Shown: positions 25,189-31,994 of the stretch, piece after piece
Position numbering within the stretch: position 1 is the stretch's first letter
Layout of the letters: the number at the start of each line of letters is the position of its first letter
DNA from: Ilumatobacter sp.
Lineage (GTDB): Bacteria; Actinomycetota; Acidimicrobiia; Acidimicrobiales; Ilumatobacteraceae
Direction: 5' to 3'
Length of the DNA stretch: 47,302 nucleotides
Assembly (NCBI GenBank): GCA_013002175.1
Contig: JABDKP010000182.1
Coordinates: forward strand, 1 to 47,302
The notes under the pieces: generated by a model
Databases searched by the model: none
Told to the model about the DNA's origin: nothing
What the model saw: only the letters and a program-made list of their open reading frames with translations
Position numbers and translations under genes: made by a program

Positions 25189-25621
25189 GCCCCCCATGCG
25201 CGGTCGGGTGCTGCACGCCGGCGCCGCGTCGGCACCGGCGGCGCGGCTGGACGCTCCGCTCAGCTTCTGGGGCGGGTTCGACCCGGTGACCGGCCGGATC
25301 ATCGACCAGGCCCACCCGCAGGTCGGCGAGTCGCTGACGGGCCGGGTCGTCGTCGTCGGCGGGTCGCGCGGGTCGTCCGGGACGCCGGGCGTCCTCGCAG
25401 AATCGCTGCGCCGCGCGACGGGTCCGGCCGGGCTGATCGTGAACAAGGCGGACGTCAACCTCACGGCCGGTGCACTCGTCGCCGAAGCGCTCTACGAATG
25501 CGTCTGCCCGATCGTGCTCCTCGACGACGCGTCGTTCGCCGACGTCGGGAGTTGGCCGGGCATCGCGATCACGAACGATGGCACCGTCAGCCCGATCGTC
25601 TCCGAGACCGCATCGCCGTGA
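25181..25621 (+). CDS. Aconitase X, small (swivel) subunit
   Basis: 146 residues from the GTG at 25181, overlapping the large subunit stop by 8 bp; an ATG at 25196 is an alternative. VVVVGGSRGSSGTPGVLAESL is the substrate-binding Ser loop of the swivel domain, and GPAGLIVNKADVNLTAGALVAEALY follows. In many organisms the two parts are fused; here they are separate and should form a heterodimer. Confidence 0.9.
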   Translation: MTEPPMRGRVLHAGAASAPAARLDAPLSFWGGFDPVTGRIIDQAHPQVGESLTGRVVVVGGSRGSSGTPGVLAESLRRATGPAGLIVNKADVNLTAGALVAEALYECVCPIVLLDDASFADVGSWPGIAITNDGTVSPIVSETASP

Positions 25622-26802
25622 ACGTCCCCATCGTCCCCGCGCCACCGGTCGACGTCGGCCGGCTCCGCGCACACCGGGTGGGACGCCTGCGGGAGCAGTT
25701 GGCGGAACACGACGTCGATGCGATCGTGTTGACGAACCCGGTCAGCCTGCGATACGCCGCCGACTGGCGTGAGTACGCGCTGTTCCAGGCGCACATCCCG
25801 ACGTACTACCTCGTGATGGACAGCGACGGCCGGCTCACGATGTTCGGCGCCTATGCGACGGACCACCCCACGATCGACGAGTTCCGCGCCGCCCATCATC
25901 CCAACGTCTTCGACGGCGGCCTCGACACCGAGGCGACCGCCGCCGGCTTCGCCGACGACATCGCCGGCGTTGTCGGGACCGGGGCACGCCTCGCCGTCGA
26001 GCGCGTCAACCCGACGTGCGTCGACGCGCTGCGCTGCCACGGCTTCGACGTGGTCGATGCGGAGCCGCTGGTGGAGATCGCCCGCTCGATCAAGTCGACC
26101 GACGAGATCATCTGCATCCGTCACGCGATCGCGGTCGCCGAGGCGGCGATCACGACGATGCGTGAGCGGGCCGTGCCGGGCCTGAGCGAGAACGAGCTGA
26201 TGGCGACGCTGCACCAGGTCAACATCGCCAACGACGGCGACTGGATCGACGGCCGGATGTTGTGCAGCGGCGAGCGCACCAATCCCTGGTACCAGGAAGC
26301 GTCGTCGCGCCGGCTGCGGGCCGGGGAGTTCCTCGCGTTCGACACCGACATGATCGGGCCGTTCGGCTACTGCGCCGACATCTCGCGGACGTGGGTGGTC
26401 GGCGACGGAGAACCGACCGCCGAGCAGCGGGACCGGTACCGGCGGGCCCACGACGAGATCGACCAGTTCGCCGACCTGCTTGCTCCCGGGCGCTCGTTCC
26501 GCGAGCTCTCCGACGCCGCGATGCGCCAACCCGACGAATTCGTCGCCCACCGGTATGCCTGCCTCGCCCACGGCGTCGGCATGAGCGACGAGTGGCCACG
26601 GATCCACCATCGCTGCGATTGGGACGCGCACGGCTACGACGGCGAGGTCCGCGCCGACATGGTGTTGTCGGTCGAGAGCTTCGTCGGCTCGGATCGGGGT
26701 GGCCCTGGCGTGAAGCTGGAGCAGATGTATCTCGTCGGCGAACGCGGCGCCTCGCCGCTGTCGACCTACCCCTACGAACACGCCCTGCTCGCGTCGCCCT
26801 GA
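25618..26802 (+). CDS. DddP-like M24-family lyase (candidate DMSP or related lyase)
   Basis: 394 residues from a GTG overlapping the previous stop (GTGA). It has the pita-bread fold of M24 proteins, but the metal-site motif FDTDMIGPFGYCADISRTW has the DTD pattern I recall from the DMSP lyase DddP, not that of prolidases. All six iron ligands of DddP have counterparts: Asp242, Asp244, Asp254, His318, Glu353 and Glu368. The catalytic base Asp is matched by Asp324 (HGVGMSDEWP). NPWYQE and RYACLAHGVG also match. DddP cleaves DMSP to DMS and acrylate. DddP-like relatives with other substrates exist, and no acrylate genes are nearby, so the substrate is uncertain. Confidence 0.8.
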   Translation: MNVPIVPAPPVDVGRLRAHRVGRLREQLAEHDVDAIVLTNPVSLRYAADWREYALFQAHIPTYYLVMDSDGRLTMFGAYATDHPTIDEFRAAHHPNVFDGGLDTEATAAGFADDIAGVVGTGARLAVERVNPTCVDALRCHGFDVVDAEPLVEIARSIKSTDEIICIRHAIAVAEAAITTMRERAVPGLSENELMATLHQVNIANDGDWIDGRMLCSGERTNPWYQEASSRRLRAGEFLAFDTDMIGPFGYCADISRTWVVGDGEPTAEQRDRYRRAHDEIDQFADLLAPGRSFRELSDAAMRQPDEFVAHRYACLAHGVGMSDEWPRIHHRCDWDAHGYDGEVRADMVLSVESFVGSDRGGPGVKLEQMYLVGERGASPLSTYPYEHALLASP

Positions 26803-26833
26803 GACAAAGTTGTGCCTGGCACAACTTTGTCTC
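26801..26833. terminator. Perfect 33-bp palindrome, bidirectional terminator
   Basis: Arms GAGACAAAGTTGTGCC and GGCACAACTTTGTCTC pair over 16 bp around a central T. The element spans both stop codons of the convergent DddP-like and XRE genes. Compared with 16884-16916, the outermost pairs changed on both sides (CC/GG to GA/TC), keeping the pairing. Confidence 0.85.
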
Positions 26834-27725
26834 ACTCCGCGGCGACGTCGGCGCGGAGGCGGCGGAGCAGCGCGGGCACGTCGGGTGGCTGGACGACGGC
26901 GGCGCGGATCAGGCCGTCGAACTGCTCGACGAACTCCAGTACGTGCGCCTCGCTGTTGAGCACGATGTACATCTGTCCGAGGTACAGCACGGCACGTTGC
27001 AGCCCGAAGATCGTCACCGCCCCCGAGTACCGCTGGCGCCCGTCGTAGAGAAACCAGCGGAAGCCGGGGTAGAGGCGCTCGCACATCTCGATCATGTGGT
27101 CGAGCTGGGCGATGCGCAGTTCGGCGTCGAGCGTGCTCCAGATGTCGTGGCCGTGGGCGAAGTCCTCGAGCGCCTGGATCGAGTTGCAGCACTCGAAGTC
27201 GGTGCCCGGCGCGTGCGCGACGGCGCGCGGTGCCTGCGCGACATCGATCTTCTGCTCGGGCCGAGTGGTGGCGTACCGCGCCACCTCGTGGCGGATCACC
27301 GCGTCGGTCTTCAGCAGGTCCGGCAGCGTCGAGGGGACGTACCGCACCTTCGATCCGATCGACTCGCGGAACCAGCCGATCAGCGCCTCGTCGAGCGGGC
27401 TCAGCTCGCTGCGGCTGACCGACAGCACCTCGTGGAGGATGTCGGCACGGATCGGCCCGGCGCTGGACAGGCCGAGCAGCCAGTCGACGGACACACCGGC
27501 CGCCCGCGAGATCGCAACGAGCGTTTCGGCCCGGGGGAGCCGTCGATTGCCGCTCGACAGCAGCTGCGACAGCGTCGAGCGGTCGATGCCGGCGTCCGCC
27601 GCGAAGTCCGTCTGGGATCGCCCTTCGACATCGAGCAGCTCGCGCAGGCGATCCCGGAACCCGACGAGCACGGCGCCGCCGTTCGACGGTGCCGCGGTCT
27701 CACTCATGTGGTGAGACTGCCACAT
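26832..27725 (-). CDS. XRE-family transcriptional regulator
   Basis: 297 residues. Residues about 18-75 form a Cro/C1-type helix-turn-helix (RSQTDFAADAGIDRSTLSQLLSSGNRRLPRAETLVAISRAAGVSVDWLLG). The remainder (about 200 residues) is a mixed domain with YRW-type aromatic motifs (FRWFLYDGRQRYSGAVTIFGLQ) that probably binds a ligand. The ATG at 27725 lies eight bases after TATAAA on the minus strand, so translation may be nearly leaderless; the ATG at 27707 has no ribosome site. It faces the desaturase gene across a 122-bp divergent spacer and may control it. Confidence 0.85.
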   Translation of the reverse strand: MWQSHHMSETAAPSNGGAVLVGFRDRLRELLDVEGRSQTDFAADAGIDRSTLSQLLSSGNRRLPRAETLVAISRAAGVSVDWLLGLSSAGPIRADILHEVLSVSRSELSPLDEALIGWFRESIGSKVRYVPSTLPDLLKTDAVIRHEVARYATTRPEQKIDVAQAPRAVAHAPGTDFECCNSIQALEDFAHGHDIWSTLDAELRIAQLDHMIEMCERLYPGFRWFLYDGRQRYSGAVTIFGLQRAVLYLGQMYIVLNSEAHVLEFVEQFDGLIRAAVVQPPDVPALLRRLRADVAAE

Positions 27726-27733
27726 CTGTTGCG

Positions 27734-27753
27734 TTTATACAACGATCGTGTTG
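27734..27753. promoter_or_regulatory. XRE -10 element and adjacent palindrome
   Basis: TATAAA (minus strand, 27739-27734) is followed upstream by CAACGATCGTGTTG (27740-27753), an imperfect inverted repeat that could be an operator for the XRE protein. No clear -35 is seen. Confidence 0.35.
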
Positions 27754-27847
27754 AATCGTGCTGAAATGCGATGGATTGTGCGCAAGAGCGTCTTGAGCGC
27801 CGGGCCGATCCTGCCGTTGAGTTGGTGTGAGGAGGATCGCATCGACA

Positions 27848-28858
27848 ATGAATCTGGCGGGACGGGCGAACACCACGCCGGTGGGAGTGGAGTGGCCGAC
27901 GGTGGCTTTGGCCGTGGCGGTGCACGGCAGTTGGCTGGCGATCGTCCTCAGTCACCCGCTCGTGCCGTGGTGGGCGACGACGTTCGCACTGGCGATCGTG
28001 CTCGCATGGCACGGCTCGCTGCAGCACGAGGTGATCCACGGCCACCCGTTTCCGAACCGTCTCGCGAACGACGCGCTCGGGTCGATCCCGCTGTCGCCGC
28101 GCCTGCCCTATCTCGCCTACCGACGTGACCATCTGCGCCATCACGCGTCGCCGTCGCTGACCGACCCGCTCGACGACGTCGAGAGCTACTACTTCACCCC
28201 TGACGAGTGGCGCCGGTTGTCGCACGCCGGCCGCTGGGTGGCGGTCGCGCACACGACGCTGCTCGGCCGGATGCTCCTCGGCCCGCCACGTGAGATCATG
28301 ACGGTGTGGGGCTCGCACTTCCGCGAGATTCGCCGCGGGGACCGCGCGCTCGGCCGGTGGTGGACCGCGCATCTCCTCGGGTGCGTCGTCCTCGGCTCCT
28401 TCGTCGTCGGCGTGGTCGGCATGCCGATCGGGACGTACCTCGGCGCGATCTACGTCGGCCACGGCTTGAGCCTCGTGCGCTCGTTCTGCGAGCATCGCTG
28501 GGTCCCCGGTACAGCCAGCCGGTCGGCGGTCGTGCGCTCCGGGCGATTCTTCAGTCTCTTGTTCCTCAACAACAACCTCCACCACACCCACCACGCCCGT
28601 CCCGGCGCACCGTGGTATCGCCTTCCCGGCCTCGCCGCCTCGCTCGAATCGGATCGAGCAGCCGCTGATGGTGCGGGGTGGTACGACGGGTACCTCGACG
28701 TCGTCCGCCGACATCTGCTGCGGCCGACCGACGTGTTGGTGCACCCGACGTACCCCGATCACCGGCGGGAGTCGGGCCTCGACGGCGGCTTCGAGGATGG
28801 CCGTGCGGGCCCGGTCGTCCAGCCGGCACCGCAGCCGGCACCGCAACCGGCATCGTGA
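27848..28858 (+). CDS. Membrane fatty acid desaturase family protein
   Basis: The ATG at 27848 follows AGGAGG, giving 336 residues. The di-iron His boxes are visible: H60EVIH64, H95LRHH99 and a C-terminal LHHTHH near 240, between hydrophobic segments. This is the integral-membrane desaturase/hydroxylase family (FADS). Substrates include fatty acyl chains but also betaine-like or carotenoid compounds in relatives. Its stop overlaps the start of the PhnD-like gene, so the two are translationally coupled. Confidence 0.88.
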   Translation: MNLAGRANTTPVGVEWPTVALAVAVHGSWLAIVLSHPLVPWWATTFALAIVLAWHGSLQHEVIHGHPFPNRLANDALGSIPLSPRLPYLAYRRDHLRHHASPSLTDPLDDVESYYFTPDEWRRLSHAGRWVAVAHTTLLGRMLLGPPREIMTVWGSHFREIRRGDRALGRWWTAHLLGCVVLGSFVVGVVGMPIGTYLGAIYVGHGLSLVRSFCEHRWVPGTASRSAVVRSGRFFSLLFLNNNLHHTHHARPGAPWYRLPGLAASLESDRAAADGAGWYDGYLDVVRRHLLRPTDVLVHPTYPDHRRESGLDGGFEDGRAGPVVQPAPQPAPQPAS

Positions 28859-29634
28859 CCGGCGTCGCAGCGCTGCGGATGTACGACCTCGACGAGGTCC
28901 GGGCTCCGTGTGAACAGCTCTGGTCAGCGGTCGCGTCGCGGCTCGACGACGCGCCGCGCGAACTGACGTGGACCGGCGCGCCCGGCGTCGAGTGGAGCGA
29001 TCCGGACCTCGTGCTCGGGCAGACGTGCGGGTGGCCGCTCGTCACCGACCTGCGCGACGCCGTCACGGTCGTCGGCGCGTTCGACTACGACATCGCCGGT
29101 GCGGACGGTCGCCCGCAGTACGGCAGCGTGCTCGTCGCGAGCGAGGCGCGCCCGCTCGACGCGTTCCGCAACACCGTCGCCGCGGTGAACGGCACCGACA
29201 GCCTGTCCGGGTGGGTGTCGCTCGGCGTCGCCGTGGCCGACGCCGCACGTCCGGCACCGTTCTTCAGCCGACTCGTCGAGACCGGGTCACATCGTGCCAG
29301 CGTCGAGGCGGTGCGGTCGGGCGACGCGGCACTCGCGTCGATCGACGCGGTGTCGTGGGCGCTGCTGGAACGCCACGTCCCGTCTCTGACACGGGGCCTC
29401 GTCGTCGTCGGCAACGGTCCGACGGTCCCGACACTGCCCTTGATCACGGCTGCGCCCGACCCCGAACCGCTCCGTGACGCGCTCGACGCGGCGCTCGCGG
29501 ATCCCGCGACCGCTGACAGCCGGGCGGTCCTGCTGATCAACGGATTCCACCGCCTCGACCTGTCGTCGTATGAAGCGCTCGTGCGGCTGGGTCCGGTGGC
29601 GAGCGAGACGCTCGGCTGCCGCGCTCACGGGTGA
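28855..29634 (+). CDS. PhnD-like substrate-binding-fold protein without signal peptide
   Basis: 259 residues from a GTG overlapping the desaturase stop (GTGA). Segments such as LVLGQTCGWPLVTDL, YDIAGADGRPQYGSVLVAS and SLSGWVSLGVAV match the type 2 periplasmic-binding fold of phosphate/phosphonate-binding proteins (COG3221-like). No signal peptide or lipobox precedes the domain, and no ABC permease or ATPase is nearby. So it is probably cytoplasmic and acts as an enzyme, sensor or partner of the desaturase. Confidence 0.75.
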   Translation: MTGVAALRMYDLDEVRAPCEQLWSAVASRLDDAPRELTWTGAPGVEWSDPDLVLGQTCGWPLVTDLRDAVTVVGAFDYDIAGADGRPQYGSVLVASEARPLDAFRNTVAAVNGTDSLSGWVSLGVAVADAARPAPFFSRLVETGSHRASVEAVRSGDAALASIDAVSWALLERHVPSLTRGLVVVGNGPTVPTLPLITAAPDPEPLRDALDAALADPATADSRAVLLINGFHRLDLSSYEALVRLGPVASETLGCRAHG

Positions 29635-29694
29635 CCGGGGCACGCGCCCGGCGCAGTGTGCGGACCGCCGACCCCTCCCTGACCGCCGACCGCT

Positions 29695-29743
29695 GAATCC
29701 GTCACCCCCGGTTGACGCGTGTGTCAACTCAGGTTGACGATTC
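29695..29743. repeat. 49-bp inverted-repeat element, copy 2
   Basis: GAATCCGTCACC...GGTTGACGATTC ends surround GTTGAC-GCGTGT-GTCAAC and GTCAACT-CA-GGTTGAC. In reverse orientation it matches 16939-16987. It lies between the convergent PhnD-like and cysteine hydrolase genes and supplies the last codons and stop of the latter. Confidence 0.65.
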
Positions 29744-30412
29744 GGCACGATCGCCGACCGCCGGCCCGGACGTCGGTGAGGGCTCGCCCGAACGACCGCG
29801 ACCGGCGTGTTCGAACGCCGCGATCACCTCATCGGTGGAGCGGCGCGCGCCCGTCTGGAGGTACTCCATCGCACGCAGCGACGCCTCGTGGGCGTCGAGA
29901 CTCGATCCCGCGACGCAGTCCTCGACGACCCGGCAGAAGTAGTCGTGCTGGTGCGCGTCGACGAAGGTGTAGTGCACACACACGTCGGTGTGCCCGCCGA
30001 TCAGGATCAGCGTGTCCGCATCGAGCCCCTTCAGCAGGATCTCCAGCTCGGTGCCGAAGAAGCACGAGTAGCGGCGCTTGCGGATCACGTAGTCGTCCGG
30101 GCCGACGCCGAGCTCCGCGGCGATGTCGGTGCCGGGATCGCCTTCCAAGAGGTGGACGCCCTCGGCGCCGTCGAGCTCGCGGCCGAAGTCGACGAGGTCG
30201 CGCCGATGCGCCTCCTGGAAGAACACGACTGGCACGCCGTTGCGGCGCGCCGCCTCGACCAGGCCGGGGGCACGCTCCATCCGCTCGCCGTACCCGTCCA
30301 TGAACGGCATCGACGACGGGGACCCATCGGTCGATCCGCCGCCCTGGATGTCGATCACGATCAACACCGGGTTGCCCTCGATCAGTTCACGGGACGGTGC
30401 GTCGGCGCTCAT
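29729..30412 (-). CDS. Cysteine hydrolase, isochorismatase-like family
   Basis: 227 residues from the ATG at 30412 (a GTG precedes it). The catalytic triad of the family is present: Asp21 (VLIVIDIQ), Lys112 (VIRKRRYSCFFG) and Cys145 (GGHTDVCVHYT). Relatives include nicotinamidase, N-carbamoylsarcosine amidase and ureido-type amidases; N-carbamoylsarcosine amidase would suit a methylated-amine context, but this is a guess. It is divergent from the choline sulfatase operon with 58 bp between them, so the operator at 30446 may control it too. Confidence 0.85.
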   Translation of the reverse strand: MSADAPSRELIEGNPVLIVIDIQGGGSTDGSPSSMPFMDGYGERMERAPGLVEAARRNGVPVVFFQEAHRRDLVDFGRELDGAEGVHLLEGDPGTDIAAELGVGPDDYVIRKRRYSCFFGTELEILLKGLDADTLILIGGHTDVCVHYTFVDAHQHDYFCRVVEDCVAGSSLDAHEASLRAMEYLQTGARRSTDEVIAAFEHAGRGRSGEPSPTSGPAVGDRAESST

Positions 30413-30435
30413 CACCTCGACGGTAGCAAGCGCGG

Positions 30436-30464
30436 TTGACAGTGGTTGAACGATCGTTCAAGAT
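30436..30464 (+). promoter_or_regulatory. Promoter of the choline sulfatase operon
   Basis: TTGACA (30436-30441) is followed after 17 bp by CAAGAT (30459-30464). The ATG at 30471 would be at or next to the transcription start, implying a leaderless mRNA; no ribosome site is visible. The operator fills the spacer. Confidence 0.6.
30446..30461. promoter_or_regulatory. Perfect 16-bp TetR operator O3
   Basis: TTGAACGATCGTTCAA is fully palindromic and lies between -35 and -10. It shares the pattern yTGrACnAwCGTyCAr with O1 and O2. The likely binder is the TetR at 37258 and possibly its paralog at 17079. Confidence 0.75.
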
Positions 30465-30470
30465 TCGGAC

Positions 30471-31994
30471 ATGCGCAACATTCTGCTGGTGATGGCCGAC
30501 CAGCTCGCGCCGCACTTCACCGGCACGTACGGGCACCCGATCGTGCAGACACCGCACCTCGACGCGCTCGCCGAACGCGGCGCACGATTCGATGCCGCGT
30601 ACTGCCACTCGCCACTCTGCGCGCCATCGCGGTTCACGATGCTCGCCGGCCGGTCGGTGTCGGCGATCGGCGCGTGGGACAACGCCAGCGAGTTCCCCGC
30701 AGCGACGCCGACGATCGCCCACCATCTCGCTCGATGTGGCTACCGCACCGTGCTGACGGGGAAGATGCACTTCGTCGGGCCCGACCAACTCCACGGCTTC
30801 GAGGAGCGGCTGACGACCGACATCTACCCGGCCGACTTTGCGTGGACGCCGAACTGGGACCGTTCCGGCGAGCGGATCGGCAAGTGGTACCACAACATGG
30901 ACGTGGTCCGGGAGGCCGGTCAGGCGGTCGCCACGTACCAGATCGACTTCGACGATGAGGTCGGCCGAACGGCGCGACGCAAGCTCTACGACATCGCCCG
31001 AGACGCCGACGAGCGACCCTTCTTCCTGTGCGCGTCGTTCATCCACCCCCACGATCCGTACGTCGCGCGGCCCGAGTGGTGGGATCGGTACGACAACGCC
31101 GCCATCGACCTGCCCGAGACGTACGACCTCACCACGGCCGACCCGCACACCCGACGAATCCGCGCCGGGATCGAGGCCGACACGGTCGAGACCACCGACG
31201 ATCAGGTACGCAACGCGCGCCGCGCCTACTACGCGAACACGAGCTACTTCGACAACTGGATCGGCGACCTCGTGGCGACGCTCGACGAACTCGGCAAGCT
31301 CGACGACACGGTCGTGATCGTCACGAGCGACCACGGCGACATGCTCGGCGACCGGGGTGCCTGGTTCAAGATGTCGTTCCACGAGCGCTCCGCCCGCGTC
31401 CCACTCGTGATCGCCGGGCCCGATGTCGCACGGTCGACGGTGCCGAACGTCTGCTCCCACCTCGACCTGCTGCCGACACTGCTCGACATCGCCACCGAAG
31501 GCGGCCCGTGGCCGGAACTCGGCACCGAGCTCGACGGTCGCAGCCTCTGGCCCGCCGCGACCGGCGGAACCGACGACGTCGACGAGACGACCGGCGAGTA
31601 CACCGCCGAGATGACGTCGCACCCGATGTTCATGATCCGGCGTGGCGACCACAAGTACATCCACTGCGACACCGACCCGCCGTTGCTCTACGACGTGGCC
31701 GCCGATCCGCTCGAACGGGTGAACCTCGCCGACGACCCCGCGCACGCCGAACTGGCCGCACGTTTCGCCGCCGAGGTGTCGTGCCGCTGGGACAGTGACG
31801 CGATCCGCGAGCGGGTGCTCACGTCGCAGCACGGGCGCCGCTCGATCCACGAGGCGATGGCCACGTCGTCGCGCCTCGTGTCGTGGGATCACCTCCCGAG
31901 CAACGACGTCGCCGACCAGTACGTCCGCAACCACCAGGACTGGGCCGAGACCGGGCCCCGGCTGCGCTACCCCCGATGGGAAGAACCGCAATGA
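30471..31994 (+). CDS. betC: Choline-sulfatase
   Basis: 507 residues. The sulfatase signature C50-A-P-S-R (CxPSR) carries the Cys converted to formylglycine, and metal ligands lie in MADQ and TSDHGDMLGDRG. The C-terminal extension SQHGRRSIHEAMATSSRLVSWDHLPSNDVADQYVRNHQD is typical of BetC and separates it from other sulfatases. It hydrolyses choline-O-sulfate to choline and sulfate in the cytoplasm (no signal peptide). First gene of a seven-gene operon; its stop overlaps the next ATG. Confidence 0.9.
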   Translation: MRNILLVMADQLAPHFTGTYGHPIVQTPHLDALAERGARFDAAYCHSPLCAPSRFTMLAGRSVSAIGAWDNASEFPAATPTIAHHLARCGYRTVLTGKMHFVGPDQLHGFEERLTTDIYPADFAWTPNWDRSGERIGKWYHNMDVVREAGQAVATYQIDFDDEVGRTARRKLYDIARDADERPFFLCASFIHPHDPYVARPEWWDRYDNAAIDLPETYDLTTADPHTRRIRAGIEADTVETTDDQVRNARRAYYANTSYFDNWIGDLVATLDELGKLDDTVVIVTSDHGDMLGDRGAWFKMSFHERSARVPLVIAGPDVARSTVPNVCSHLDLLPTLLDIATEGGPWPELGTELDGRSLWPAATGGTDDVDETTGEYTAEMTSHPMFMIRRGDHKYIHCDTDPPLLYDVAADPLERVNLADDPAHAELAARFAAEVSCRWDSDAIRERVLTSQHGRRSIHEAMATSSRLVSWDHLPSNDVADQYVRNHQDWAETGPRLRYPRWEEPQ

